A DNA stretch of 64,000 bases from Isochrysis galbana (lineage: Eukaryota > Haptophyta > Isochrysidales > Isochrysidaceae): NCBI GenBank assembly GCA_018136815.1, contig CM030944.1:1426456-1490455 (forward strand), in the 5' to 3' direction. A program made the translations under genes and the position numbers. The stretch's first letter is position 1, and each line of letters begins with the position of its first letter. Shown piece by piece: positions 51,909-64,000 of this stretch. Under the pieces are notes generated by a model, which was given only the letters and a program-made list of their open reading frames with translations, did not search any database and was not told the origin of the DNA.

Positions 51909-52950
51909 ATGATGCCACAGAAGGAACCCCGAGTGGAGGATGAGCCAAAGGCCTGTACCAGAATGGCACTGGAGATTGTGATGGATCACTCGCGGCCTGA
52001 CATTTGTCATATCGACGCAACCGACGAGTTGTTTGGCCGTCACCTGTCGAGGCTCCTCAGCATCATCACCCATGGGTGCCATCCTCCCACCAACCTCTCG
52101 CAAGCATTATGCATTGGACTCACCGACGAGCTGATGATTCCAAAGGTGCCTGTAGAGCTGCGGCTGTGCCTCTCCGAATCCAACGAAGCACACTTCTGGA
52201 AGCGGCTTGCTGCAGAAGGGACAGCGGCGACGCGTCTTCGGTCGGTGAATTGCAGAGGCGGTGAGGCGTTTGTCGAGGCCCTATCCACGGGAGCCTTGAG
52301 GAATCTTGAGTATCTCTATCTCGATGAACACGAACTTGGCATCGAGGGGATGGAAGCACTGTGCAAGGCTCTTTCCATGGGGGCCTTAGGGGATGGAAGC
52401 ACTGTGCAAGGCTCTTTCCATGGGGGCCTTGCACAATCTCAAACATCTCTATCTCTGTCGCAACAACATTGGCCCTGAGGGGATGAAGGCCTTTGCAGAG
52501 GCCTTGTCCAAGGGGGCCTTGAACAATCTCGAACATATCAATCTCTCTTGCAACAATATTGGCAATGAGGGGATGAGGGCATTTGCTGAGGCCCTATCCA
52601 AGGGGGCCTTGAAGAATCTCAAACATCTCGATTTCCACAACAACAATATTGGCAATGAGGGGATGCAGGCATTCGCTGAGGTCCTATCCAAGGGGTCCTT
52701 GAACAAGCTCAAAAATCTCAATCTCCGTTACAACAGAATTGGTGATAAGGGCATGAAGGCATTTGCAGAGGCCATCTCCAAGGGGGCCTTGAACAATCTC
52801 AAAAATCTCAATCTCGACAACAAAATTGGCGATGAGGGAAAGACGGCATTTGCCGAGGCCTTATTCAAGGGGGCCTTGAACAATCTCGAAAATCTCACCT
52901 TCTGCAATATTGGTGATGAGGGGATGAAGGCTTTTACAGAGGCCCCATGA
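51909..52950 (+). pseudogene. ribonuclease-inhibitor-type LRR protein gene with a frame-shifting 43-bp duplication
   Basis: ATG 51909 opens a frame with an N-terminal region (MALEIVMDHSRPDICHIDATDE) followed by LRRs (LEYLYLDEHELGIEGMEALCKAL). At 52346-52431 a 43-base segment beginning GGGGATGGAAGCACTGTGC occurs twice in tandem. Since 43 is not a multiple of three, the frame is lost, and the LRRs continue in another frame (52393-52950: HLYLCRNNIGPEGMKAFAEAL, NLEHINLSCNNIGNEG and so on), with seven ~28-residue units ending in a TGA. The repeats have the GMKAFAEALSKGALNNL pattern of RI/NLRC-type LRRs and would form a curved interaction surface. Role unknown. The break could be a real pseudogene, an allele or an assembly error. 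The last LRR units are shortened. Confidence 0.7.
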
Positions 52951-53790
52951 CCAACTCTGCGGAGCTTGTCTTTGCTTCCTTTTGCTACCACATTCAGCAT
53001 GCGGTGCTGCACTCGGGTGTCCGCTCGCACTAGAGGAGTTTTATTTTAGACCTTTTGGAGCAGTAGGCTAGCGGATTGGACACTTAGATGACAAAACCAA
53101 GCTTGGTGGTCACTGAAGGTCTCAAAGAGGGCAGTCAAAGCAACATTTCATCTCCTGGGGACCATGGGTAGAAGAGCTCGGCCCAAGTTGGGAACAGGGA
53201 ATGATTTGAATTTGAAGCCCTCAGGCGCGCGCGCCGGGGAACTGCTTGCGCTGTTCCTGGGCGACGTGGCGCGGCCCGAGCGACGACGCTTGCTGGCTAG
53301 GCACCTGAAGGCGAGGGTGGGGCGGAGTGGCATGTCACGAATGCATTCGTGACGCGCGGGCCGGCGTGGCAGCGCAAGCCGGCAAGCCCGGGGGAGAGCC
53401 TCGCCTGGCATGCTCTCTCGCCCGCTCCTCGCCCCCCCCCCCCCCGCGCCCCCCCCCGCGCCCCCCCCTTATCCCGCTGGCTCCCGCCCAAATATGTACC
53501 GGCACCGGGGCCCGTGCCACCCAAATATGTAGTAAATATGTCGACATATCAGTTTGCCAGAATCGTACCCAAATATGTAGTACGATATGTACATATTATG
53601 GCCTACCCCTAGGTCTGGGTGAGTCCCCCCTGCATGCCAAGAGGCAGCGCATGGGGGTGGATGGTTCTCGCCCCGCATGAGCATGAGCATGAGCATGAGG
53701 GGAGTCGAGAGAGGGTGGGGGGGGGGGGGGGGGCGCGAGGCCCCCCTCCATGTGGCGACCAATCGATAAGATTAGTGCTTAGTGCAAAAG
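52951..53790. other. spacer with AAATATGTA repeats and an R1-like tail
   Basis: Around 53490-53600, CCCAAATATGTA(C/G) words occur four times with palindromic ATATGT/ACATAT, suggesting another MITE remnant. Positions 53610-53760 match, in reverse, 61545-61650 (GCATGCCAAGAGGC, GGATGGTTCTCG, GGGGAGTCGAGAG). A GAGCATGAGCATGAGCATGAG microrepeat is at about 53677. No gene is supported. Confidence 0.5.
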
Positions 53791-53832
53791 TGACGAATTG
53801 GGATGACTCAGTGTCGATTCGCGAATGCGACA
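53791..53832 (-). mobile_element. TG...CA element, 42-bp miniature copy C
   Basis: TGACGAATTGGGATG (the left 15 bases of copy A) is followed after six bases by TGTCGATTCGCGAATGCGACA (the right end of copy A). Immediately outside is an exact 5-base direct repeat AAAAG (53786-53790 and 53833-53837). It thus has both ends and a target duplication but almost no interior. Confidence 0.65.
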
Positions 53833-55086
53833 AAAAGCTTTATCTCAATGATAATGATAAATACTACACTATCGAATCTCTAGAGTAGAGTATCTCTGTA
53901 CTCAAAGGTCAAAGGTCAAAGGGGATTCGATGCTCAATAGCAATAGTGCGAACGAGTTTTGTTTTCGTTCAGGGCTGTCTCGATGTGTGTGGTTTGCCGC
54001 TCGACAATCAAACACCGACCGAGGCTTCGCATCGCTCGTCAATTCATTCGTCATTCGTCTCTTTCTTTGTTTGTTTCGAGCATTTATGTTTTATGTTTGT
54101 TTGTCGGTTTGTCGACAATTTGTCGGTTCTTTTGTTGATTGATGATTGAGTGGTGTTGGTAGATTGAGTTTTGTGCTGAGGTGTGGGTGTGGGTGTGGCG
54201 ACGTGGCGACGTGCGTCGTCGTCATGTACATGTATGTAGCGCGTTTCCCTCCCGCTTTCTCTCTTTGTCTCAAGATTGTGTCCCGAATGACGAATGAATG
54301 AGACTAGCCACGATCAAGCACGAGCTTGATCCGACAATAACGCGGAGGGTTAGTACCACTACTACCACTAGCCCGGTACCATATCATGAGCTTCATGACT
54401 AGCCCGCAGAGCACTTGCCCGTACACCTCGATGCGTGTGGGTGTCCCCTGCACAAACAAACGTGTAACCCTTTGAAAGAAGAAGGGACCGCCGTCCTAAC
54501 AACACACAGCACCGGGCCGAGGGACCCCACCGACTCCCCGTCCCAACCACGGAATTAACTAGAATCAGAAGGGCACCCGACCTTAGCGCCGGCAGAGGAG
54601 GGGGGAGCTTTCCCTCATAGGTCATAGATAGGCATAGGCATGGCGTACACGCGCGGACCCTCGGCCCATGGGCTAAAATGTAAACAGCTCTCATGGAATG
54701 CCGAGTGAAGATCCAACCAACCTCTTCGGCTCTTCGGACACCACCCAGGCGAGGTGGAAAATAATGGTCAAAAAGACGTGAGTGACTAGGCTACTTCTAG
54801 ATGAAGCAATTTCTTTTCACTTCTTGTGCCTGGTGTGTTCGTGACACCCCTCGGCCACCATCCGCCGCACACTTTACCTCAAAGGATACGATTTGTGTGC
54901 GAGCACTCGGTAGCTCCAAGGACTGCGGACGCCTCTACAGTGCATTAACTCCTCGGCCGCACTAACCCGTCGAGATCTCAAAACTTGCATCAAGGGAAGA
55001 GGTAAAGGTCCATGAGAGCAAGCGAGATGTAGTGAAAGTCGACACTACAACGAGTTGTGATTCGGAAGCGGGTGGTGTTATGTGAT
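53833..55086. other. spacer between LRR gene and glutathione reductase
   Basis: TTGTTTGTTT/GTCGGTTTGTCG-rich stretch at 54060-54150. Positions 54348-54440 contain TTAGTACCACTACT...CACTAGCCCGG and GCCCGTACACCT, the flanks of copy B. GAGGTGGAAAATAATGG at 54752 echoes 9955. No gene is supported. Confidence 0.45.
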
Positions 55087-57512
<2,426 letters not shown>

Positions 57513-58419
57513 CTCTGTCGGGAGCAGCGAGAGGGAGGCGAGGCGGAGAGAGAGAGGGGGAGAGAGGTGGAGGGAGGGAAGACGGGGGAGCGGAGGCAAT
57601 GAAGAGAAGAGAGGAAGAGAAGAGAAGAGGGGGAGACGTGGTAGTGTGGGGGTGGTAGAGAGAGAGAGGAGGACGACAGGAAGGCGATAGAGACTGGGGG
57701 TAGAGTACAGTAGAGCTCTACTCTAGAGTACTCTAGTGGAAGGGAAGGGAAGAAGCAGGGTACGATAGTACTACTAGTAGAGAAGCAGCGCGAGATGTGA
57801 GGGAGAGTCTACTAGGAGGGAGAAGTGGGGAGAAGGAGAGGGATAAAGGAGGGGAAAGAAGAAGGGATCTCCGTGGAGGATACAAAAGAGACGAGGAGGA
57901 GGGAGAGAACAAATGGAGGAGGGAGCGATGGAAGTATCGGGGGGGGGGGGGGGGGGGGCGAGACAGACGGAGATTATTTTTGTATGACCCCTCTTTACAA
58001 GTAGGCGGTGTGGCGGGGGGCCGGGCGTCAGGCGTCAGGTCGGGGAATCAGACACTCTAGCTCTACGAGTAGGAGTACTCTACCTCTCGTTACCAAAAAT
58101 CTGACATTGGTAAAGTCGTAAAGTCTGGTGTTCCGCTCTCTTCCCCGCCCCTCCGGGACTCTCAGCCCCTCCCCCCCTGGCGAGGGCGAGATCGCCCCCT
58201 CCCGTCCCCTCCGCTTCGCTTCATCTCGACACGTCGTGCAAACCCCGCGATATTGGATAAATCGTGCTGTTTAAGTGAATGCCGCGAGCTTGTCGCCCGA
58301 ACGCGATTCCAGCGGAGAGCCCTCGTGTATACTGTATTGATATTGATATTGAGTGATATCGTAATACATATATTGAAAAGACAAAGGGCAGAGTTTCCCG
58401 CCTTTATATCTGTCAAGAC
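57513..58419. other. divergent spacer, GA-rich, no gene
   Basis: GGGAGAGAGG-type repeats near 57540-57660, TACTCTAGAGTACTCTAG palindromic words at about 57715-57735, and a run of about 18 G at 57940-57957. Nothing coding is recognised. Confidence 0.5.
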
Positions 58420-58565
58420 ATGTCGGAAGCTCCGCCCTTGGAGGCAGCTCAAGAGGCGACCACACCAGACCACACAACCACAAACACGTACGCACCACTA
58501 AGCAAGAAGGAGCAAGCATCGCGGGAGGCCGCCATATCCGTGCTCACGGGACGATTCAGCTCGGT
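58420..58565 (+). CDS. possible first exon of an unknown protein
   Basis: ATG 58420 opens MSEAPPLEAAQEATT...SKKEQASREAAISVLTGRFSS, ending at a good donor TCG|GTAAGG (58565/58566). The composition looks coding, with a charged helix at the end. A hAT-type MITE begins 26 bases into the putative intron, and I could not find a continuing exon before the amidase gene. It could be a genuine short exon or a chance frame. Confidence 0.25.
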
Positions 58566-58591
58566 AAGGCAGGCCCTGCGCCCTGCAGCAG

Positions 58592-59117
58592 CCCGGATGG
58601 GCCGTCAGCCTTATATTAGGTCCTGATATCATGATATTAGATATTAGGTCCTCTAGACCTGATACCTGATACTAAGGGCCGCAGGCTACGTGACTATGCA
58701 TTACAAGGGTAAACGCTAACATTGAAATTGACTTAAATTCGACGCAGGAATAAATGGGTTGAACTAGCAGGTTTAGAGGTTGAGGGCTGCTCGAAGACCT
58801 AGGGTTGCAAGACCGTAGGAGTTTGAGTCTAAGTCTAAATGACCGTGTTGCCTTGATGGGCGAGCTTGCAGCTTGGGCTTGGGATAGTTGGATGGAGATG
58901 GTCGTCGATGATCGATGAGCCTTGGCTTGATGCTTGATTGAGGACGAGCTGGTTTCTGGTTTGTACGTTTTCGTTAGTGTTTGGTGTAGTGTAATACTAC
59001 TAGTATAACACAATATAGTCTTAGTGCCTACCTGATATTAGGCTGATGTTAGGTCCTGATATCAGTCTAAGGTCTCCGATACCTGACGGCCTTTGACCTG
59101 ATGACGGCCCATCCGGG
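58592..59117. mobile_element. hAT-type MITE, family H3, 526 bp
   Basis: The inverted ends CCCGGATGGGCCGTCA and TGACGGCCCATCCGGG match over 16 bases. The flanking 8-mers TGCAGCAG (58584-58591) and TGCAGTAG (59118-59125) match at seven of eight positions. Many CTGATA/GATATTAGG/GATACCTGA words lie just inside the ends in both orientations. No transposase. The ends differ from those of H1 and H2, so this is a separate family. Confidence 0.75.
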
Positions 59118-59149
59118 TGCAGTAGTCAACGCTAGCTCTCCGAACGAGA

Positions 59150-59517
59150 GTCGGAGTGTTTTCCTATTTTCCTGGGTGTCAATGTCCGTCGTCCTATCGT
59201 CAGTCGTCATCCGTCGCTCCCGCTCTCGTCGCTCTCGCTCTCGTCTAACACGCATACCCTACAAACTCGCCTCTCCTCGCCAGCCCCTGCCAACACAACC
59301 CTCCCCTCGCTCCCCCTCGCCTCTCGCCGCTCGCTCGATGTCGCTTTCGCGACTGTCCTCGCCCTCGCCCAAGCCCGCTTGCCCGCCTTCCTCTGCCTCT
59401 GCAGCCCGTCAGCGTCTCTGATCTCTGAAGTCGTCTCCTCCGCCGCGCCTGCCGCCGGCATGCCTCCCTCTTCATTGCCCTCAGACCCAGTGGGTCATCC
59501 CAATTCGCAATTCGTCA
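59150..59517 (+). repeat. TG...CA element, truncated copy D
   Basis: Similar to the last ~350 bases of copy B (CGTCGTCCTATCGTCAGTCGTC through the CTCTCGTCGCTCTCG block to CCCAATTCG...TCA), with an extra CAATTCG before the end. The other end is missing. Confidence 0.65.
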
Positions 59518-59749
59518 AGATCGCGGGCCTGGATAGTATAGTATCCAGGGCGGGGGGGGGGGGGGGGCACTCTGCGAAGCGGGCCGCTCTGCGAAGCGCA
59601 AGCCTCTAGAGAAGTCGCTTAGTGGACGCCTTCAAGTTGAAGTTTCAAGAGTGTTAATTTTTTCCCCTTTGACCGTTCGATCTTCCGGTAGGAGCGCGCA
59701 GTCGGCGCGACGGAGCCGTCCGTCCGACTTAGGGGGAAGGAACTGCTGG

Positions 59750-61099
59750 ATGTTGTGCCGCCGCCCGCCTCCACTCAGCCTTGCGCTGAGCGAGCGCGTT
59801 CGGCAGGTGCTCGCGAGGGCAGACGAGATCGAGCCCGCCCTCAGGGCGCTCGTCCCGGAGCATGAGCGGGTCGCGCGAGTGAGTCGTTCCGCGGCCGAGT
59901 TGAGCGATGCGGGAGGAAGCCTCGCAGGAGTGATCTGTGGGGTCAAGGACATCATGCAGGTGGATGGGCTGCCCACGCGATGTGGCAGCGCGCTACCTGC
60001 TGAAGCCTTCATCGACGCGGCGGATCTTGGCAACGAGAACCCAGCGGTGACACGAGCACGCAGGGCAGGAGCTCTCATCCTGGGCAAGACCACCACGACA
60101 GAGTTTGCAAACTTGGATGCCGGTGCAACTACAAATCCGTGGAATGTTGAGTTCTCACCAGGTGGGAGTAGTCAAGGCTCTGCCGCTGCAGTCGCTGCTG
60201 GGTTAGTTGACGTCGCCTTTGGCACGCAAACCGGTGGTTCGGTCAACCGGCCTTCGGCGTACTGCGGAGTTGCTGCCCTAAAGCCGAGTTTGGGCCGGGT
60301 GCCCCGTGATGGCGTAGTCTTGAATGCCCACAGCCTGGACACGGTAGGCTTTTTTGCTGCCGGTGGTGCCAGGCAGCTAGCCCAGCTCGCTTCAGTTGTG
60401 GTTGACGATTGGGACCCGCGCGCCTCCTCTGTATCGATGGCCGATTTGAACAATCCTGAAGGCTATGGCGAGCTCTTCCGACAAGTTGCCATGGGCATCC
60501 CCAACGGGCCATACCTCCATCAGGTGGCGCCTAGAGCACTGGCGAGCTTTGCAAGCACAGCATCCTGTCTGAGTAGAACCGGCGTCAACATCCGCCCTGT
60601 AGAGATTCTGGGCGATGTAGGCCACATGTGTAAGGTGCACTCGCTCATCATGCACTACGAGACGGCTTACAACCATACCCAAAGCCGCAGGTGGCCGCGG
60701 TATGCAGGGCTGTATCGGGCTGGCACTGCCGCTCTCATCGATCGCGGGCTGAAAATAATGGACTGGCAATATGCCGAGGCGTTGGCAGAGCGCGAGGAGG
60801 CCAGAGAGGCTATCTCCGCGGCATTGAGTCGCTCTGGTGTCAAAGCTTTGCTCACACCGGGAGCTACCAACACAGCGCCTCATGGACAAAGCAACCGTTG
60901 GTGGACGGGGGATGCAGGGATGCAAATAATATGGAGTCTTCTCGGCTGGCCTGTCCTTAGCTTGCCGAGTGACCTTGTTGATGGCCTCCCAATCGGTTTG
61001 CAGCTTGTGATGCCGGCTGGAAGCGACGAAAATCTTCTAGAACTTGGTCTTGCTCTCGAAAGCGTATTGACGATACCACCATGGACCCCATTACCTTAA
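59750..61099 (+). CDS. amidase-signature family hydrolase
   Basis: Uninterrupted frame of 449 residues from ATG 59750; an in-frame GTG at 59651 is less likely. The Ser-cisSer-Lys triad of the amidase-signature family is complete: Lys66 in CGVKD, Ser140 in PGGSSQGS, and nucleophile Ser164 in TQTGGSVNRPS. The spacing of 24 residues between the two serines matches characterised members. Further family blocks are LPTRCGS, LGKTTTTEFA and YCGVAALKPSLGRV. A C-terminal SLPSDLVDGLPIGLQLVMPAGSDENLLELG closes the fold. Such enzymes hydrolyse carboxylic amides (for example indole-acetamide, fatty-acid amides or small nitrile-derived amides); the substrate cannot be told from sequence. It is not a GatA of a transamidosome by any visible feature. 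The absence of introns contrasts with most genes here and may reflect transfer or retroposition, though base composition is not obviously different. Confidence 0.88.
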   Translation: MLCRRPPPLSLALSERVRQVLARADEIEPALRALVPEHERVARVSRSAAELSDAGGSLAGVICGVKDIMQVDGLPTRCGSALPAEAFIDAADLGNENPAVTRARRAGALILGKTTTTEFANLDAGATTNPWNVEFSPGGSSQGSAAAVAAGLVDVAFGTQTGGSVNRPSAYCGVAALKPSLGRVPRDGVVLNAHSLDTVGFFAAGGARQLAQLASVVVDDWDPRASSVSMADLNNPEGYGELFRQVAMGIPNGPYLHQVAPRALASFASTASCLSRTGVNIRPVEILGDVGHMCKVHSLIMHYETAYNHTQSRRWPRYAGLYRAGTAALIDRGLKIMDWQYAEALAEREEAREAISAALSRSGVKALLTPGATNTAPHGQSNRWWTGDAGMQIIWSLLGWPVLSLPSDLVDGLPIGLQLVMPAGSDENLLELGLALESVLTIPPWTPLP

Positions 61100-61886
61100 A
61101 TAGTATCACCGGCAGTACTTGCGTCAGGAGAGGTATCGCTTCAAGCTTTTTGTTGCCAATTTCTGCTGCAAAATCCACGGCAACAACCTCTGGCTGCCAC
61201 CCATCGCCCGAGTCAGCGGCCAAGCATGCCCACGAGCTGCCACTGGCTGACAATAGCGCTGTGCGACGCGCTCCGGCGCACTTGTGGCACCACTCGCAGG
61301 CACGATCGTACGAAATGTACGTCAGCACAGCGGCTGCAGCCCTGCTTGAGCGTGTCGGGACTTGCGGAGCCTAGCCGGGTAAGCGGCTGCTCGAGCGCTT
61401 GGTAGGCGGGCGCGTGCGGCACCCGCTCTTGCGCCACGCTGCACGTCGCCGGGTGCAATCGGTTCAGTTGCGGAGTCGATACCTTGACATATCACTATGA
61501 AGTCGATACCTTAACGGTGCTGCTAATCTTATGTTTAGTCTCTATGGAGGGGTCCCTTGCGCCCCCCCGCCCCGCCCCTCTCGACTCCCCTCATGGGTGA
61601 CGAGAACCATCCACCTGCCTGCGCCGCCTCTTGGCATGCAAGGGGGGATTCGCACCTAGCGACCGCCCAGACTTTCCTTGAGAGCCTAAAAAAATTCTTG
61701 AAGGTGAATGCTACGCTACTAGCTGCACTCCTCTCCCCAGGCCTTCTGTAAGACATCGCCCTTGCCCCCACCTCCGCTCCCCTTCCAGTCCCCCCCCCTC
61801 GTTCCTTTGTCTTCGGTTTCGGAGGGTCGCGGCCCATGTATACTACATTTGTTTATGTGCGCTTAGCGCTTAGCTGTTGTATGTTG
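61100..61886. other. spacer with R1-like fragment
   Basis: Positions 61100-61540 have no recognisable gene. Positions 61545-61650 match 53610-53760 in reverse (CTCGACTCCCCTCATG, GAGAACCATCCACC, GGCATGCAAGGGGGG). Positions 61793-61850 contain CGTTCCTTTGTCTTCGG, a block also seen at about 44820. Confidence 0.45.
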
Positions 61887-62110
61887 TAGCTGTTGTATTC
61901 CTGCCTATTTGAAGGTTGTAGGCATGACATTAATACTCGTGTAAGGTACGCGCCCATACCCACAGTTGAGCAGTCCCCCGTGTTGCTACTGACGCACAAG
62001 ACACACAGATTCGGATTCTCCATGCTCTCAAGCCCAGGTTTGCAGATTTTGGTCTCGAAATTTGCGAGCTTCGATTTTTGTTTTTGCGTTTACTATAATT
62101 ATTGGCTTCG
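61887..62110 (+). repeat. remnant LTR related to the gypsy element at 29959
   Basis: Begins TGTTGTATTCCTGCC. Later it shares GATTCGGATTCTCC, TCTCGAAATT(T/C)G and GTTAAGGTAA with 29959-30170 in the same order. No coding part is nearby, so it is a solo or broken LTR. Confidence 0.55.
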
Positions 62111-62626
62111 TTAAGGTAATAAAAAGACACGACTTCGACTTCTCGCTCTGCAGTCGCTCTGCGAGACTCTCTCTCTCTCTCTCTCCCCGTCCTCTTCTCC
62201 TCGGCCGACGGAAGGAAGTTCGTCCAAAACATTCTCCGGTCCCAGGATATTCCGTGGGGGCCGCGCGCCCTAGGGATCTTGGGTTGTGGAGCGCCGGAGC
62301 CGTCCCAATTCGTCAGACCTCAGGTTGCGCCTCCTTCGTGGGAGTGGGAGGCGAGAATATTAACAGGAATTTTTTACTAAACCTGACCTGCCTCCTCTCG
62401 AAAGCATGCTCGCACACACACATTGGAATAGCTCATGACTCATGGCACAGAGAAGCTGGGAAGAAAGCAACTGCTTTAACATCACAAAACTCATGGCACA
62501 CTCACGCGTCTCAGATTCGATTGAGGCATGGATGGTAGTAGCGGGACTCCAATAAACCACGAATAGGAACGGTGCCCTTGCCGGCGCGGCGGAGAAGGGC
62601 ATAGGCCTTACCAGTCGCGGTACTAC
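62111..62626. other. fragments of the TG...CA family, then spacer
   Basis: GGGTTGTGGAGCGC at 62281 and CCCAATTCGTCA at 62306-62317 match the interior and right end of copy B. What lies between in copy B is missing. GCGAGAATATTAACAGG at about 62350 resembles the R1 end. No gene is supported. Confidence 0.4.
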
Positions 62627-63730
62627 CTACATACCCAGCATCGTGTTCGGCAGCCCGATCTGAGGCTCCGAGATCGCAGTGGCATTCATCGCCTTGGCAG
62701 CTGCCCTTACTACACGCAGAGCATTGATCGGGATATGATTGGCCACGACCGAGAGTAGCTCGAGTTCGGGCAACTTGCCGGCGGCGATAGGCTTGGCCAG
62801 GGCCATGGCGCCGTCCTCACCGATTCTGTTGTTGGCGATGGCGAATGAGCGAAGGTACGGCAAGCGGCCCGCGGCCAGCGCATGCGCCAGTGCGATGGCG
62901 CCCTTATCGCTGATCGCGTTCCCTCCCCACGGAGCACCGAGCGCCAGCGTGCGCAGCGGCGGGGGCTCAGGTTGCGAGAGCAGTGTGCCAGCCAAAGCGA
63001 CGCAGCCGTCGTCACCGATGGAGTTGGCGTTCAAGTCGAGAGTTTCGAGCGCCGGGATCCCCGCTGAGGCGAATGCGGCGGCAAGTGGCCGCAGGCCCAT
63101 GCAGGAAACACGGCAGAAGTTCAATCGTAGATGGATTAGCGTTTTGAGGCACCCCGACCGCAACAGTCCGTACGCAAGGGCCTCGAGCCCGGGGTCGGCA
63201 ATGCGGTTGGTCGACAGATCGAGCAGCTGCAGGTGCCCGAAACTGGCGTCCAGCATTTGCGTGAGGCAGCGCACGCCATCCTCCGTCAAAAAGTTTGAAG
63301 AGAGATCGAGTCTTGTGAGCGGTGGTAGAGCCGGCACTGCGCTTGCGCGGGCACCCGCCGCGCCGACATCGACACCACACCCGTCCGTCGCCGCCTGCGT
63401 CGCTACGCGCCGTAGCTCAGCCTGGAGTAGGCACAGATCGCGATCTTCCATAGCGCGATTCGATGCCATCAATTCGCCGGTCGACACAATGCTGGAAAGC
63501 ATGAGGCCGAGCTTGGCCCGTACCTGCGCCATCTCGGTGCTGGAAGGGGAGAATTCTCCGATGCGCGCATCGTAGTACGGCAGTTGGGCACCAAATTCCC
63601 CATGGCTGCCGGTTGACTCCTCTTGCAGAGACGCAAAGAGATCCGCGGCATCTAAGTCATGATGGGAGCTGGGTTTCCCCACGCCTAGCGACTCTACGGG
63701 CATGTCAGTGTCGATGGCACGAGGGGACAT
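62627..63730 (-). CDS. ribonuclease-inhibitor-type leucine-rich-repeat protein
   Basis: Frame from ATG 63730 (MSPRAIDTDMP) to the stop at 62627, 367 residues. The first ~120 residues are helical and charged, without a recognised domain. Then come about seven LRRs: LTRLDLSSNFLTEDGVRCL, LQLLDLSTNRIADPGLEAL, LIHLRLNFCRVSCMGLRPL, LETLDLNANSIGDDGCVAL, LRTLALG...ISDKGAIAL, LRSFAIANNRIGEDGAMAL and a final one. The ~28-residue spacing and GxxxLAxAL ends are of the RI/NLRC kind, a protein-interaction scaffold with no specific function readable here. The open frame continues upstream without a stop to about 63842 but without another ATG. An acceptor-like CGGCAG at about 63829 means a further 5' exon outside the window is possible. 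Confidence 0.75.
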   Translation of the reverse strand: MSPRAIDTDMPVESLGVGKPSSHHDLDAADLFASLQEESTGSHGEFGAQLPYYDARIGEFSPSSTEMAQVRAKLGLMLSSIVSTGELMASNRAMEDRDLCLLQAELRRVATQAATDGCGVDVGAAGARASAVPALPPLTRLDLSSNFLTEDGVRCLTQMLDASFGHLQLLDLSTNRIADPGLEALAYGLLRSGCLKTLIHLRLNFCRVSCMGLRPLAAAFASAGIPALETLDLNANSIGDDGCVALAGTLLSQPEPPPLRTLALGAPWGGNAISDKGAIALAHALAAGRLPYLRSFAIANNRIGEDGAMALAKPIAAGKLPELELLSVVANHIPINALRVVRAAAKAMNATAISEPQIGLPNTMLGM

Positions 63731-64000
63731 GCGGGGCGTTGAGGTCGCGGATGCGGCTGCGACGTCTCTTCTCAAAAGCTCGGCGGAGGCGCGGACGGGT
63801 TGGAGTAGGGCAACAAAAGCGCCAAGCTGCCGATTGGGGGGTCAGTTGCAGAGTCAGCAAGCCAACGGAGCCCATCACATTCGGGTGGGGCTAGATGTCC
63901 GTTAGGTGCGAGAAGGGCAATACGGTTGCAACACGAATGCGTCCAGGCGCGATGCAACAGCAGCAAGCCACCTGCGCCTCATCAATGCCCATATTTACGA
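63731..64000. other. window end, possible upstream part of the LRR gene
   Basis: The minus-strand frame of the LRR protein stays open to about 63842 (LGAFVALLQPVRASAELLRRD). Nothing else is recognised before the window ends. Confidence 0.4.

Noticed and set aside
63731-63775. Extending the LRR protein to 63775 with a TTG start
   Set aside because: A TTG start is not expected in nuclear genes. The first ATG is at 63730; an upstream exon is the better alternative.

Overview
This window is nuclear DNA from a GC-rich unicellular eukaryote. The genes have short GT-AG introns with donors mostly of the GTGAG, GTGCG or GTACG type. They encode eukaryotic housekeeping proteins such as importin beta, Utp12/WDR3 and a UBE2D-type E2. 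The prenyl-synthase and glutathione-reductase proteins have N-termini that could be organelle presequences. Long G/C homopolymers, simple repeats and ribonuclease-inhibitor-type LRR proteins recall large algal genomes with secondary plastids. A haptophyte is my best guess, but that is inference and not proven by the sequence.

Layout. 1-7.4 kb: a two-pore K+ channel (+), a doubtful small membrane-protein gene (+), and a five-exon trans-prenyltransferase-like gene (-) whose two aspartate motifs are both degenerate, as in PDSS2/DLP1 subunits. 7.6-15.7 kb: a foldback element, two ~1.1 kb TG...CA elements in opposite orientation with 5-bp target duplications, a ubiquitin-conjugating enzyme (-) between them, and a 458-codon ORF of unknown function. 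16.4-19.1 kb: a five-exon gene (+) for a signal peptide, CUB-like domain, one membrane span and RING-H2. 19-36.9 kb: a transposon graveyard. It holds short dispersed repeats, a non-LTR-type 3' fragment, two (CA)n tracts, a hAT transposase end split by a nearly intact Ty1/copia element, a truncated Ty3/gypsy element, and 1 kb of purine repeat.

37.1-41 kb: importin subunit beta (+, six exons). 41.8-46.9 kb: a second non-LTR-type fragment interrupted by a ~0.75 kb repeat (called R1 here) flanked by a 17-bp direct repeat, further R1 copies in inverted orientation, and an LRR exon fragment trapped between R1 pieces. 47.1-50.1 kb: Utp12/WDR3 (-, two exons). 50.7-53.8 kb: a 194-bp hAT-type MITE, the empty counterpart of one insertion site, an LRR gene broken by a 43-bp tandem duplication, and a 42-bp miniature of the TG...CA family. 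55.1-57.5 kb: glutathione reductase (-, seven exons). 58.4-64 kb: a short unknown exon, another hAT-type MITE, an amidase-signature enzyme (+), remnant LTRs, and an LRR protein (-) close to the window edge.

The cellular genes are unrelated housekeeping functions (ubiquitination, nuclear import, ribosome biogenesis, redox, isoprenoid metabolism, ion transport) on both strands, with no operon logic. The strongest unusual signals are the motif-degenerate prenyl synthase, the CUB-TM-RING protein, and several transposition events readable at base level (matched target duplications, an empty site, nested insertions). All splice models were read by eye from reading frame, splice consensus and family conservation. 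No RNA gene was recognised.
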